Below, piece by piece: positions 12,613 to 22,484 of a stretch of 63,873 bases of DNA (position 1 is the first letter of the stretch; the number at the start of each line of letters is the position of its first letter). The notes beneath the pieces were generated by a model, which was given only the letters and a program-made list of their open reading frames with translations, was not told the DNA's origin and made no database searches. A program made the translations under genes and the position numbers. Source of the stretch: Thalassospira sp. (lineage in GTDB: Bacteria; Pseudomonadota; Alphaproteobacteria; Rhodospirillales; Thalassospiraceae). Where the stretch lies: positions 1-63,873 of the forward strand of contig NZ_PAQR01000015.1 in assembly GCF_002709775.1 (NCBI RefSeq). The letters run 5' to 3'.

Positions 12613-12645
12613 GGTTCGGCCGCCTTTGTGCGGCCGAACCTTTCT
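12613..12645 (+). terminator. Intra-operon hairpin after the TRAP binding-protein gene
   Basis: An 11-bp perfect G+C-rich stem (12613-12623 with 12630-12640), six-base loop, then TTTCTC. It lies between dctP and dctQ. Such a partial terminator or 3' protective hairpin would raise binding-protein mRNA over that of the membrane subunits. Confidence 0.7.
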
Positions 12646-12661
12646 CGACGGGGAAGTTAAA

Positions 12662-13171
12662 GTGCTTTCTGCCAGACTATATGCCTTGCTGATTTCAATA
12701 TGCCGGATCGGAACCGGGACGGCCTTTTGCGTCCTGATCGCAACCGTTCTGATCCAGGTATTTTCAAGAACCTTTTTGACCAGCTCACCGGTCTGGACCG
12801 AAGAACTGACACGGCATTCCTTGCTGTTTCTGGCGGCTTTCGGGGCCGGCTTGTCGTTTCGCAATGGTGAAATGGTCAATGTCGATATGGTTTGTGAAAT
12901 GCAGTCCCCGCGGGTGCAACGCATCCTGATGTTCATCGCCGCAGCGCTGACCGCAATTTTCGCGCTGATGCTGCTGTCGCCGGCCTGGATGTTTGTTTCG
13001 ATCGGATCGCTTCAAACCTCGCCGACATTGGGTGTGCGGATGGATTTCATCCATGCCACCGCTTTCATTCTTTTGGCCGTTCTTGCCCTTTTCGCCGTGC
13101 TGCGCATGATCCGGATCATCACCGGTAAATCTGACGGCAAACCCGAAGATACCTCGAAGGACCTTCCATGA
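12662..13171 (+). CDS. TRAP transporter small permease (DctQ family)
   Basis: The small membrane subunit of the TRAP transporter, with four predicted hydrophobic helices in 169 residues and the DctQ-type TSPVWTEELTRHSLLFLAAFG region. I placed the start at the GTG at 12662, which has GGGGAAG five bases upstream. An in-frame GTG at 12626 lies inside the hairpin and would occlude initiation. It overlaps dctM by four bases. Confidence 0.85.
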   Translation: MLSARLYALLISICRIGTGTAFCVLIATVLIQVFSRTFLTSSPVWTEELTRHSLLFLAAFGAGLSFRNGEMVNVDMVCEMQSPRVQRILMFIAAALTAIFALMLLSPAWMFVSIGSLQTSPTLGVRMDFIHATAFILLAVLALFAVLRMIRIITGKSDGKPEDTSKDLP

Positions 13172-14442
13172 GCCTCGCAGTTTTACTTGGTGTTTTTGTT
13201 TTAGGCCTGATCATCGGCCTGCCGGTTGCGGTAACGCTTGGCCTCTCGTCCCTGTGCTATTTGCTGCTTGAAGGCATCCCGCTTGTCGTGATCCCGCAAA
13301 AGCTGTTTGCCGGGATGGATGTGTTTGTTCTTTTGTGTATTCCGGGCTTCATTCTGGCCGGCAATCTGATGAATGGCGGCGGCATTACGCCGCGTATTGT
13401 GCGCTTTGCCAACGCATTGGTGGGCTGGATGCGCGGGGGCCTTGGCCTGACCAACGTCACCGGTTCGATGCTGTTTGGCGGCATTTCCGGAACGGCAGTT
13501 GCCGATGCGGCGTCAATTGGCGGCATGATGATCCCGGGCATGGTGCGTGCCGGTTACACCCCGGCCTTCTCAGCCGCAGTCACCGCAGCCTCCTCGACCG
13601 TCGGTCCGATCATTCCGCCAAGCATGCCGATGATCATTGTCGGTGCGCTTTCGGGTGTGTCGGTTGGCAAAATGTTCATCGCCGGTGCCATTCCGGGCAT
13701 CCTGATGGGCCTGGCCATGATGGTCACTTGCTACATTCTCGCGGTCCGGCGCAATTTCCCGCATCAACCCTGGCAGGGCTTTGGCGAACTGGGCCAGTCC
13801 TTTATCGGGGCGTTCTGGGCGCTGGCAATGACCGGCCTGATTGTTGGCGGTTTGCTGACCGGGATTGCCACCCCGACCGAAACGGCGGTGATCGCAAGTC
13901 TCTATGCCCTGATCGTTGGTTGCTTTGTGTATCGTGAATTGCCGCTACGCAAGGTGCCGAAAATCATCATCGACAGTGCCGTGACGGCTGCGGCGATCCT
14001 TGCGCTGGTTGGTCTGGCCAACGTGTTTGGCTGGATTCTGGTTTCCGAACGCATTCCGGAAATGATTTCCAATGCGGTTCTTTCGGTCACTGACAACAAA
14101 TATGTCGTGATCTTACTGATCAATTTGGTGTTGCTCATCGTTGGCATGTTCATGGAAACGATTGCCGCCCTGATCATTCTGTTTGTCCCGCTTCTGACAT
14201 TGGCAACCAATGTCGGTGTCGACCCGATTCATTTTGCGGTCTTTGCGGTGCTTAATCTGATGATCGGTCTGACGACACCGCCGGTCGGGATCTGCATGTT
14301 TATCTGTGCCAACATTGCCAAGGCACCGGTGACAAGCGTGATCCGCGCGCTGGTGCCGTTCCTTCTGACCAACATCCTGATCCTGTTCCTTGTTTCCTAT
14401 GTTCCGGCGCTGTCAACCTGGCTGCCGTCCCTGATGGAGTAA
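13168..14442 (+). CDS. TRAP transporter large permease (DctM family)
   Basis: The 424-residue product is the main membrane subunit that moves substrate with sodium. It is almost wholly hydrophobic (about 12 segments) and has the DctM signatures IPGFILAGNLMNGGGIT, FGGISGTAVADAASIGG and IIPPSMPMIIVG. It is translationally coupled to dctQ (ATGA overlap) and is followed after three bases by the dehydrogenase gene, so regulator, transporter and dehydrogenase look like one transcript. Confidence 0.93.
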   Translation: MSLAVLLGVFVLGLIIGLPVAVTLGLSSLCYLLLEGIPLVVIPQKLFAGMDVFVLLCIPGFILAGNLMNGGGITPRIVRFANALVGWMRGGLGLTNVTGSMLFGGISGTAVADAASIGGMMIPGMVRAGYTPAFSAAVTAASSTVGPIIPPSMPMIIVGALSGVSVGKMFIAGAIPGILMGLAMMVTCYILAVRRNFPHQPWQGFGELGQSFIGAFWALAMTGLIVGGLLTGIATPTETAVIASLYALIVGCFVYRELPLRKVPKIIIDSAVTAAAILALVGLANVFGWILVSERIPEMISNAVLSVTDNKYVVILLINLVLLIVGMFMETIAALIILFVPLLTLATNVGVDPIHFAVFAVLNLMIGLTTPPVGICMFICANIAKAPVTSVIRALVPFLLTNILILFLVSYVPALSTWLPSLME

Positions 14443-14445
14443 ATC

Positions 14446-15489
14446 ATGCAAACACGTGTTTGCCGTCTGTATGGCCAAGACGATCTGCGGATCGAAACCG
14501 AAGCAACCACCGATCCGGTCGGTGATGAAATCCTGATCCGTGTCGGGGCTGGCGGTGTCTGTGGTTCGGACATGCATTACTATTTCGAAGGCGGCATCGG
14601 TCAGATCCGCGTGCGCGAACCGATCATTCTTGGTCACGAGGCGGCCGGAACAATCGTCGCCCTTGGACCGGATGCCACCGGATTTTCGGTTGGACAAAAG
14701 GTCGCGATCAATCCAAGCCACCCTTGTGGCACCTGCAAATATTGCCAGCAGGATCTGCAACAGCATTGCCTGAACATGAAGTTCTTTGGCTCAGCCATGC
14801 CGATGCCCCATATTCAGGGCGCATTCCGTGATCTGGTCAATGTGCGTCAGGGGCAATGCTATCCGATTGCCGATAGCACCGATATCGGTCGTGCGGCCTG
14901 TGCAGAACCGCTTGCGGTGTGTCTGCATGCTGTGGCGCGTGCCGGTGATCTCAGTGGCAAGAAAGTCCTGATTACCGGGGCCGGCCCGATCGGAAGCCTG
15001 TGTGCCGCGGCGGCAAAACGCGCAGGGGCGTCTGAAATCGTGGTTACCGACCTGCAGGATTTCGCCCTTGGCGTGGCGCGCAAAATGGGCGCGACCCACA
15101 CCATCAATATTGCAACGGCGGGTGATGAGCTGACGGCCTATGAACGTGACAAGGGGCATTTCGATGTCTGCCTTGAATGTTCGGCCGCACCGGCGGCACT
15201 GCGCACAGCCATCAGCACGCTGCGTCCGCAAGGCATTCTTGTTCAGGTTGGTGTTGCTGGTGAAATGCCGGTTCCGTTCAACCCGCTGGTTGCCAAGGAA
15301 ATCACCGTTACCGGCACGTTCCGCTTCCATACGGAATTTGGCGATGCCGTGCGGATGATTGATAGCGGCGAGATCGATGTTGCGCCGGTCATCACCCAGA
15401 CCTATCCGCTCGAAACCGCCAAAGAGGCATTTGATGTCGCCCGTGACCGCAGCAAATCGGTCAAGGTGCAGCTGTCTTTCGCCAGCTGA
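14446..15489 (+). CDS. Zn-dependent L-idonate/L-gulonate 5-dehydrogenase
   Basis: The 347-residue medium-chain dehydrogenase has the catalytic zinc motif GHEAAG, the first ligand in GVCGSDMHYY, the structural-zinc cysteines CGTCKYCQQDLQQHC, and a GAGPIGSLCAAAAKRAGA nucleotide-binding loop. The DMHYYFEGGIG segment is typical of L-idonate 5-dehydrogenase relatives. In this operon it would oxidise L-gulonate (or L-idonate) at C5; oxidation of L-gulonate gives D-fructuronate, the UxuB substrate. The link to L-gulonate is inferred from known gene sets, not from residues. Confidence 0.8.
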   Translation: MQTRVCRLYGQDDLRIETEATTDPVGDEILIRVGAGGVCGSDMHYYFEGGIGQIRVREPIILGHEAAGTIVALGPDATGFSVGQKVAINPSHPCGTCKYCQQDLQQHCLNMKFFGSAMPMPHIQGAFRDLVNVRQGQCYPIADSTDIGRAACAEPLAVCLHAVARAGDLSGKKVLITGAGPIGSLCAAAAKRAGASEIVVTDLQDFALGVARKMGATHTINIATAGDELTAYERDKGHFDVCLECSAAPAALRTAISTLRPQGILVQVGVAGEMPVPFNPLVAKEITVTGTFRFHTEFGDAVRMIDSGEIDVAPVITQTYPLETAKEAFDVARDRSKSVKVQLSFAS

Positions 15490-15516
15490 GCTTCGCCGCT
15501 AATGCGGCTTTTACAT

Positions 15517-15559
15517 TTGGCGCAGCACGATTTTTGATCGCGCTGCGCCAATGCTTTTT
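15517..15559. terminator. Terminator between the dehydrogenase and aminotransferase genes
   Basis: A 10-bp stem TTGGCGCAGC/GCTGCGCCAA (15517-15526 with 15542-15551) with a 15-base loop is followed by TTTTT at 15555. It separates two convergent genes. Confidence 0.65.
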
Positions 15560-15563
15560 CAGA

Positions 15564-16943
15564 TCAGAGCATGCCTTCGGACTTGGCCCATTCAAGTGCG
15601 CGATCAAGCGCACGACCAAGGCGGGCGTGGATTTCACGCACATCGTCTTCGGTCACGATCAGCGGCGGGCAAAGGGCCACCGTGTCATAGACATTGCGGA
15701 CAATAAGCCCTTCTTCGGCGGCCAATGCCACAACCTTGGCGGCAACCGCACCCGGTTTGCCAAACGGCTGTTTGGTTTTCTTGTCTGCCATCTCGAGGCC
15801 GGCAATCAAACCAACACCACGAATTTCACCAATCAGCGGATGATCAGAGAAGGCACGCAAGCCGTCCTGGAACATCGGTTCCAGACGTTTGGCATTACCC
15901 ATCAGATCGCGTTCCTGAATGATCTTGAGGTTTTCCAATCCGACCGCACAGGAAACCGGATGGCCGGTTGCGGTAAAGCCATGGCCGAAATTGCCAAGCT
16001 TGGCGGTGTTATCAGCAATCGCGTTATAGACCTTGTCATTCACCACAATGGCGGCGAGCGGCATATAGGATGAGGTCAGCTGTTTGGAGGTCACAAGAAT
16101 GTCTGGCGTGAAGCCATATTTCTCGCAGCCAAAACGCTCCCCGGTGCGGCCAAAGCCGTTAATGACCTCGTCCGACACCAGCAGGATGTCATACTTGCGG
16201 CAAATCTCCGCAACACCCGGCCAGTAACCTTCCGGCGGGGTCATCACGCCGCCAGCACCCATGACCGGCTCGCCGATGAAGCCTGCGATGGTGTCCGGGC
16301 CTTCGGCCAGAATGGTGTCTTCAAGTTCTTTCAAAAGGCGCGCGGTGAATTCGGTTTCCGTTTCGCCTTCTTCGCCATAGCGCCAGTAATGCGGGCAGGT
16401 CAGATGCGTCACAGGAATGGCCGGCAGGTCAAAGTCCTTCTGGTTGCCGGCAAGGCCGGTCAGCGAACCCGATGCAATGGTAATCCCGTGATAGGCCTTG
16501 GTGCGCGACAGGAACTTCTTCTTCTTCGTGCGACCCAGACCGTTATTCAGGAACCACGCCATTTTGACGACGGTGTCGTTTGCTTCCGAGCCGGAGTTGG
16601 TAAAGAACACACGGTTCAGGCCTTCGGGCGTCATTTCAACCAGCTTTTCGGCCAGGCGGATCGACGGCTCATGCGCCTTGTGCGCAAAGCTGTGATAATA
16701 CGGAAGACGCTTGAGCTGCGCATAAGCGGCATCGGCCAGACGGGTTTCGGAAAAACCAACGGCAACCGACCACAGGCCAGCCAACCCTTCGATATATTCC
16801 TTGCCCTCGCTGTCGGTGACGCGCGCGCCATTGCCCTCGGTCATGATCATCGGGCCCTTTTCCTCATGCAGGCGCATGTTGGTATAGGGATGCATCGAGT
16901 GGGCGATGTCCGACATGTGGAGCGAATTCGGCCGATGGTTCAT
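15564..16943 (-). CDS. Class III aminotransferase (amine:pyruvate type)
   Basis: A PLP-dependent omega-aminotransferase of 459 residues. Visible landmarks are the PLP-phosphate segment NSGSEANDT, the GLAGLWSVAVGF substrate loop, the DEVINGFGRTG motif with the ring-binding Asp, and the catalytic Lys in LVTSKQLTSSY. It resembles putrescine/taurine/beta-alanine:pyruvate aminotransferases; the exact amine cannot be told. GGGAG precedes the ATG. The next gene upstream encodes an acetylpolyamine amidohydrolase-like protein on the same strand 108 bp away, which favours a polyamine or diamine substrate. Confidence 0.85.
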   Translation of the reverse strand: MNHRPNSLHMSDIAHSMHPYTNMRLHEEKGPMIMTEGNGARVTDSEGKEYIEGLAGLWSVAVGFSETRLADAAYAQLKRLPYYHSFAHKAHEPSIRLAEKLVEMTPEGLNRVFFTNSGSEANDTVVKMAWFLNNGLGRTKKKKFLSRTKAYHGITIASGSLTGLAGNQKDFDLPAIPVTHLTCPHYWRYGEEGETETEFTARLLKELEDTILAEGPDTIAGFIGEPVMGAGGVMTPPEGYWPGVAEICRKYDILLVSDEVINGFGRTGERFGCEKYGFTPDILVTSKQLTSSYMPLAAIVVNDKVYNAIADNTAKLGNFGHGFTATGHPVSCAVGLENLKIIQERDLMGNAKRLEPMFQDGLRAFSDHPLIGEIRGVGLIAGLEMADKKTKQPFGKPGAVAAKVVALAAEEGLIVRNVYDTVALCPPLIVTEDDVREIHARLGRALDRALEWAKSEGML

Positions 16944-17051
16944 GTGAAACTCCCGTTTAAATGAGGATGCCCGTATCTGGGGCGGCCATTGTTTGGTGCA
17001 TGTTACTTGGTAGTGGCGAAACGCGCTATCGGTGGCTTTACATAGCGCGGC

Positions 17052-18094
<1,043 letters not shown>

Positions 18095-18098
<4 letters not shown>

Positions 18099-18799
18099 AT
18101 CGAAGTCTTACCTTCTTCGAGGAGGCGGAACTGTTTGGTGACGATGCGTTGCGCCTCGGAAAGGTGGTAGCGGATGGCTTCAATAGCCTGGTTGGTATCC
18201 TGCGCACGAAGCGCTTCAAGGATCGGTTCGTGGGTTTCGGCGATCCGGGTCGGATCATCATAAAGCTGCCCGATCAGCATGATGCTGAACTCGGTCTCGA
18301 TGGCGATCTGTTCAAACACGGTCAGGAATTTCGGGTTGCCGCTGCCCGTACACATCAGCCGGTGAAACTGCATGTCGGCTTCGACCTGGGTGAAGATATC
18401 GGTGTCTTCAATCGCAACCCGATGCAGCTCGCGCACCTGCGCGGAAAGCATCTTGTCGGTTTCTTCCGTCCAGTTTTGCACCAGCCGCACAATCACGGCG
18501 GTCTCAATCGCCAGCCGCAACTCATAAAGATCATCAAGCGCCTTGGCCGAAACCTGACGGACGAAAAAGCCCCGGTTGGGTTCCGATGTCACAAGGCCTG
18601 AGCTTTCAAGCAACCGTGCCGCTTCGCGAACCGGCGCGCGGCTGACGCCCAATTCGCGGGCAACAACCGATTCGGATAACCGTGCCCCGGGGGCAAGCTG
18701 TCCACTGATGATCGCTTTGCTCAGCAGTTTGGCGACGCGCTGTACGAGTCCTTCACGATCAAGCTGTTGGAAGCCGGAAGATGGCTGTGTTTCTGTCAT
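18095..18799 (-). CDS. GntR-family (FCD type) regulator
   Basis: The 234-residue protein has an N-terminal winged helix (LSESVVARELGVSRAPVREAARLLESSGLV) and a C-terminal FCD domain with a metal-ligand segment DMQFHRLMC. It is the first gene of a two-gene unit with the amidohydrolase and faces the aldolase/ABC operon across a 191-bp gap that holds a perfect 12-bp palindrome. Likely a repressor of both units; the ligand is unknown. Confidence 0.87.
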
Positions 18800-18900
18800 G
18801 TACGACCCTGAAAAAGATGTGTCTGGGTTCTATGTGGGAAGCGCGAAAACAATGCCAAACGAATTTGCATGATGAGATCAGTCTAGGGAACGAATTGTAG

Positions 18901-18912
18901 ATTGTCGACAAT
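18901..18912. promoter_or_regulatory. Palindromic operator candidate for the GntR regulator
   Basis: ATTGTCGACAAT is a perfect 12-bp palindrome of the TTGT-N-ACAA type bound by FCD-subfamily GntR proteins. A further half-site, AATTGTAG, lies directly upstream at 18893-18900. It is nearly central in the divergent gap between the regulator (start 18799) and the aldolase gene (start 18991). Confidence 0.65.
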
Positions 18913-18990
18913 TTACTTGACTGCGCAAGGATCATCCCGCAGCCTTGAACAAATCAAAAAAGACAACACGAATACGAAAGGGCGGCATCA

Positions 18991-19761
18991 ATGCGTGATG
19001 GTGCGAGTGGGCAATCGGTTTCTCAAATTCGACGCGATCTGGCGGCGGCCTATCGGCTGATTGCGCTCGAAGGCATGGATGACGGGATCTACACCCATAT
19101 TTCGGCACGCCTTCCTTCCGGGCCGGGCGGCGAACAGCGCTTCCTGCTGAACCCCTATGGCCTTCGCTTTGACGAAGTCACGGCGGCCAATCTGGTCACG
19201 GTCGACGAAACCGGTGCCGTGATCGACGATCCCTATGGCGCGGGTGTTAATGCCGCGGGCTTTACCATTCATTCGGCGGTCCACATGGCGCGCCATGACG
19301 CGGCCTGTGTGCTCCATACCCATACCGTCGCAGGCGTTGCTGTTTCCTCAAACAAGGAAGGCCTGCTACCGCTTAATCAGTGGTCGGCACAGTTCTATGA
19401 CCGCATCGCTTTCCATGATTACGAGGGCATTGCCCTTAATCTTGAAGAACGCGCGCGCATCGTTGCCGATCTCGGCGACAAATCGGTCATGCTTCTGCGC
19501 AATCACGGCACGTTGTTGCTGGGCCGTTCGGTGGCCGAGGCCGTCAAACTGGCCCTTAATCTTGAACGGTCCTGCAAGGCGCAGGTGGCGGCCCTTGGCA
19601 TGGGACTGACGCCGGTTGTGCTGTCGCACGATGTCGCAGAACACACCGCTGGCCAGTACCAATCGATGTACGACTCCTTTGAAAACAAGGGCAAATCAGA
19701 CCCGGAATGGGCAGCCCAACTCCGCAGGCTCGAGGTCAGCGCACCGGGTTACCTCGGGTAA
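18991..19761 (+). CDS. Class II aldolase/adducin-family protein
   Basis: A 256-residue zinc aldolase-fold protein. The HTH zinc motif is visible in VLHTHTVAG, and a distal His lies in LLRNHGTLLLG. The class includes fuculose- and ribulose-phosphate aldolases and many uncharacterised lyases or decarboxylases. It heads the operon with a peptide-type ABC importer, hydroxyacid reductase and amidase, so it probably cleaves or decarboxylates an intermediate released from the imported compound. No specific substrate can be assigned. Confidence 0.85.
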   Translation: MRDGASGQSVSQIRRDLAAAYRLIALEGMDDGIYTHISARLPSGPGGEQRFLLNPYGLRFDEVTAANLVTVDETGAVIDDPYGAGVNAAGFTIHSAVHMARHDAACVLHTHTVAGVAVSSNKEGLLPLNQWSAQFYDRIAFHDYEGIALNLEERARIVADLGDKSVMLLRNHGTLLLGRSVAEAVKLALNLERSCKAQVAALGMGLTPVVLSHDVAEHTAGQYQSMYDSFENKGKSDPEWAAQLRRLEVSAPGYLG

Positions 19762-19811
19762 TCCAGCGCCCGAAGCCGCACTTGCTGGCTTTGGACCAAG
19801 GCCGACTACGT

Positions 19812-19834
19812 AAAAACAAAAACAACAAAAATCT
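19812..19834 (+). promoter_or_regulatory. A/C-rich unstructured leader before the binding-protein gene
   Basis: The stretch between the aldolase stop and the binding-protein start consists almost only of A and C (AAAAACAAAAACAACAAAAA type). Such open leaders enhance translation and, before ABC binding-protein genes, are typical targets of Hfq-dependent small RNAs. No function is proven here. Confidence 0.3.
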
Positions 19835-19862
19835 GAAATCCAGAAAACAATCAGGGATTGCT

Positions 19863-21416
19863 ATGAAATACCTAAAACTGAAAGCGACTACGTTCCTAAT
19901 CGCTGCCAGCCTGGCGTCGCCTTTGGCCGCCCAGGAAGCTGGCGGTCGTCTTGACATCGTTGTTCAGCCCGAACCGCCGGGACTGATGCTCGGCCTCATT
20001 CAGAATGGTCCGACCCAGCTGGTTGCTGGTGACATCTATGAAAGCCTTCTGCGCTATGACAGCGATCTGAACCCGATGCCGAGTCTGGCCAAAAGCTGGG
20101 ACATCTCCGAAGACGGTCTGACCTACACCTTCCAGCTGACCGAAGGTGTCAAATGGCATGACGGCGAGCCGTTCACGGCCGACGACGTGGTCTTCTCGGC
20201 CGATGTTTTCCTGCGTGAAACCCATGCCCGTCTGCGTGCGTCGCTGGCCTATGTTGAAAGCATCACCGCACCGGATCCGATGACGGTTGTCTTCAAGCTG
20301 AAAGAACCGTTTGGTCCGTTCATCAACGCCTTTGAAAACGGTACCATGCCGATCGTGCCCAAGCACATCTATGAAGGTACCGATTTCGCCAACAACCCGG
20401 CCAACGCCACCCCGATTGGCACCGGTCCGTTCAAGTTTGACGAATGGGTCAAGGGCAGCCACATCCACCTTGTTAAGAACGAGGACTACTATGTTGATGG
20501 CCTGCCGTATCTCGATGAAGTCTTCTATCGCGTGATTCCGGATGCGGCGGCCCGTGCCGTGGCGTTTGAAACCGGCGAAGTTGACGTTCTGCCGGGTGGT
20601 TCGGTTGAAAACTGGGATATCCCGCGTCTGGCCGAAATGGATGGCGTTTGCGTCACCGAAAAGGGCTGGGAATTCCTCGCGCCGCTGTCATGGATGTGGC
20701 TCAATAACCGCGAAGGTCCGACCGCAAACGAGAAGTTCCGTCAGGCTGTCATGTACGCCATGGATCGTGAATTCATGAAGGACGTGGTCTGGAACGGTTA
20801 TGGCAAGGTCGCGACCGGCCCGATCGCATCAAGCACCAACTTTTATTCCGATGATGTGACCATCTATGATCACAACCCGGACAAGGCCAAGGAACTCCTG
20901 GCCGAGATGGGCTATGACGGCGAACCGGTAAGCATCCTGCCGCTGCCATACGGTGAAACCTGGCAGCGCTGGGCCGAAGCCGTGCGTCAGAACCTCAGCG
21001 AAGTGGGCATCAATGTCGAAATCGACAGTGCCGACGTCGCAGGCTGGAACGAAAAAACGTCCCAGTGGGACTATGACATGGCCTTCACCTATCTCTATCA
21101 GTACGGTGATCCGGCCCTTGGTGTATCGCGCAACTATACTGCCGACCGCATCAAGAAAGGCAGCCCGTGGAACAATGTCGAGGGTTACGAAAACCCGTCC
21201 CTCGATGAAAAATGGGCCGCGGCCGCAACCATGGTAACCCCGGAAGAGCGCGAAGCAGCCTACCTCGAAATCCAGAAGGAAATCGTCGATGACGTGCCCG
21301 TTGCCTGGATGCAGGAGCTGACCTTCCCGACCATCTACCGTTGCAACGTCAACGATCTGGTGACGACGGCCATCGGTATCAATGACGGTCCGCGTAACGC
21401 CTGGATTGAAAAATGA
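19863..21416 (+). CDS. Peptide/opine-type ABC substrate-binding protein (family 5)
   Basis: Periplasmic binding protein of 517 residues. A signal peptide (MKYLKLKATTFLIAASL...PLAAQE) is followed by the SBP_bac_5 pattern: YESLLRYDSDLNPMPSLAKSW, the WHDGEPFTADDVVFS motif, and FRQAVMYAMDRE. The start is the ATG at 19863 with AGGGA upstream; the frame runs open further 5' but has no signal sequence there. It is followed by two strong hairpins and then the permeases. Ligands of this family range from di- and oligopeptides to opines, glycosides and amides. Confidence 0.9.
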   Translation: MKYLKLKATTFLIAASLASPLAAQEAGGRLDIVVQPEPPGLMLGLIQNGPTQLVAGDIYESLLRYDSDLNPMPSLAKSWDISEDGLTYTFQLTEGVKWHDGEPFTADDVVFSADVFLRETHARLRASLAYVESITAPDPMTVVFKLKEPFGPFINAFENGTMPIVPKHIYEGTDFANNPANATPIGTGPFKFDEWVKGSHIHLVKNEDYYVDGLPYLDEVFYRVIPDAAARAVAFETGEVDVLPGGSVENWDIPRLAEMDGVCVTEKGWEFLAPLSWMWLNNREGPTANEKFRQAVMYAMDREFMKDVVWNGYGKVATGPIASSTNFYSDDVTIYDHNPDKAKELLAEMGYDGEPVSILPLPYGETWQRWAEAVRQNLSEVGINVEIDSADVAGWNEKTSQWDYDMAFTYLYQYGDPALGVSRNYTADRIKKGSPWNNVEGYENPSLDEKWAAAATMVTPEEREAAYLEIQKEIVDDVPVAWMQELTFPTIYRCNVNDLVTTAIGINDGPRNAWIEK

Positions 21417-21422
21417 GTCTGC

Positions 21423-21476
21423 GGGCGGGCCAATCTTCGGCCCGCCCCTTTTTCTGATACCCCGCAGATCGCGGGG
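21423..21476 (+). terminator. Tandem hairpins between binding-protein and permease genes
   Basis: A 9-bp G+C stem (21423-21431 with 21439-21447) followed by TTTTT at 21449-21453 looks like a full rho-independent terminator. A second stem, CCCCGC/GCGGGG (21460-21465 with 21471-21476), follows at once. As the permease genes have no other obvious promoter, this is probably an attenuator that lets only part of transcription through. Confidence 0.7.
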
Positions 21477-21505
21477 CTTTCAAATATGGGATTCCACGGG
21501 GCCAT

Positions 21506-22483
21506 ATGACCATTTTCGCTGTGATCGTATCGCGGCTCTCCAAGGCTATTCTGACCTTGCTGGCCATTGCGATTCTGAACTTTTTCCTCATCCATGCCGC
21601 ACCCGGTGATCCGGCTGTTGTGCTTGCGGGTGAAGCTGGTGCCGCTGACGAACAAATGATCGAACAGCTGCGCGAACGCTTCGGGCTCGATCAGCCGATG
21701 TATGTCCAGCTTGGCAAATACGTCGCAGGCATCGTGCAACTTGATCTTGGCTATTCCTTCCGTCAGGGCGCGCCTGTCGTTGACCTGATTGCCGATCGAC
21801 TGCCCGCCACCTTGTTGCTGACGCTGACCGCCTTTGTCGTCTCGCTTGCCTTGGGTATTGCCTTCGGGGTGGCCGCCGCCGCCCGCGTGGGTAAGCCATC
21901 TGACACCGCCCTGACGACGATGGCGCTTTTATTCTATGCAACACCGCTTTACTGGTTGGCACTTATGGCCGTTCTGGTGTTCTCCGTATGGTTTGGATGG
22001 TTGCCGGGCTTTGGCTATGAAACCGTGGGCGCCAATTACACCGGTCTGGAACGCGTTCTTGATATTGGGCGTCACCTGATTTTGCCGGCCATGACTTTGG
22101 GTCTGTTCTTCACAGCCGTTTACATGCGTATGGCGCGTGCTTCCATGCTCGAAGTTTCGCAGCTTGATTTCGTCAAAACCGCCAAGGCCAAGGGCCTGTC
22201 GGACGCGGTCATTCGCCGCCGCCACATCCTGCGCAATGCCATCCTCCCTGTGGTGACACTGGCGGGCCTGCAGGCCGGTCAGCTGGTCGGCGGGGCTGTT
22301 TTGACCGAAACCGTTTTTGCCTGGCCGGGTATTGGGCGTCTGATGTTCGAAAGCTTGGCTGCACGTGACTACAACACGATTTTGGGCGTGTTCCTTGTCT
22401 CTGCCGCCATGGTGATCCTGTTCAACATTGTGACCGACATTGTCTATCGCATTGTCGATCCCCGTATCGGAGCCCGTAGCTGA
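21506..22483 (+). CDS. ABC transporter permease (DppB type)
   Basis: The 325-residue inner-membrane subunit has about six hydrophobic segments. The N-terminal hairpin LAIAILNFFLIHAAPGDPA is typical of DppB/OppB, and the cytoplasmic EAA loop is present as DFVKTAKAKGLSDAVIRRRHILRNA. It is followed after one base by the second permease. Confidence 0.92.
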   Translation: MTIFAVIVSRLSKAILTLLAIAILNFFLIHAAPGDPAVVLAGEAGAADEQMIEQLRERFGLDQPMYVQLGKYVAGIVQLDLGYSFRQGAPVVDLIADRLPATLLLTLTAFVVSLALGIAFGVAAAARVGKPSDTALTTMALLFYATPLYWLALMAVLVFSVWFGWLPGFGYETVGANYTGLERVLDIGRHLILPAMTLGLFFTAVYMRMARASMLEVSQLDFVKTAKAKGLSDAVIRRRHILRNAILPVVTLAGLQAGQLVGGAVLTETVFAWPGIGRLMFESLAARDYNTILGVFLVSAAMVILFNIVTDIVYRIVDPRIGARS

Positions 22484-22484
22484 C

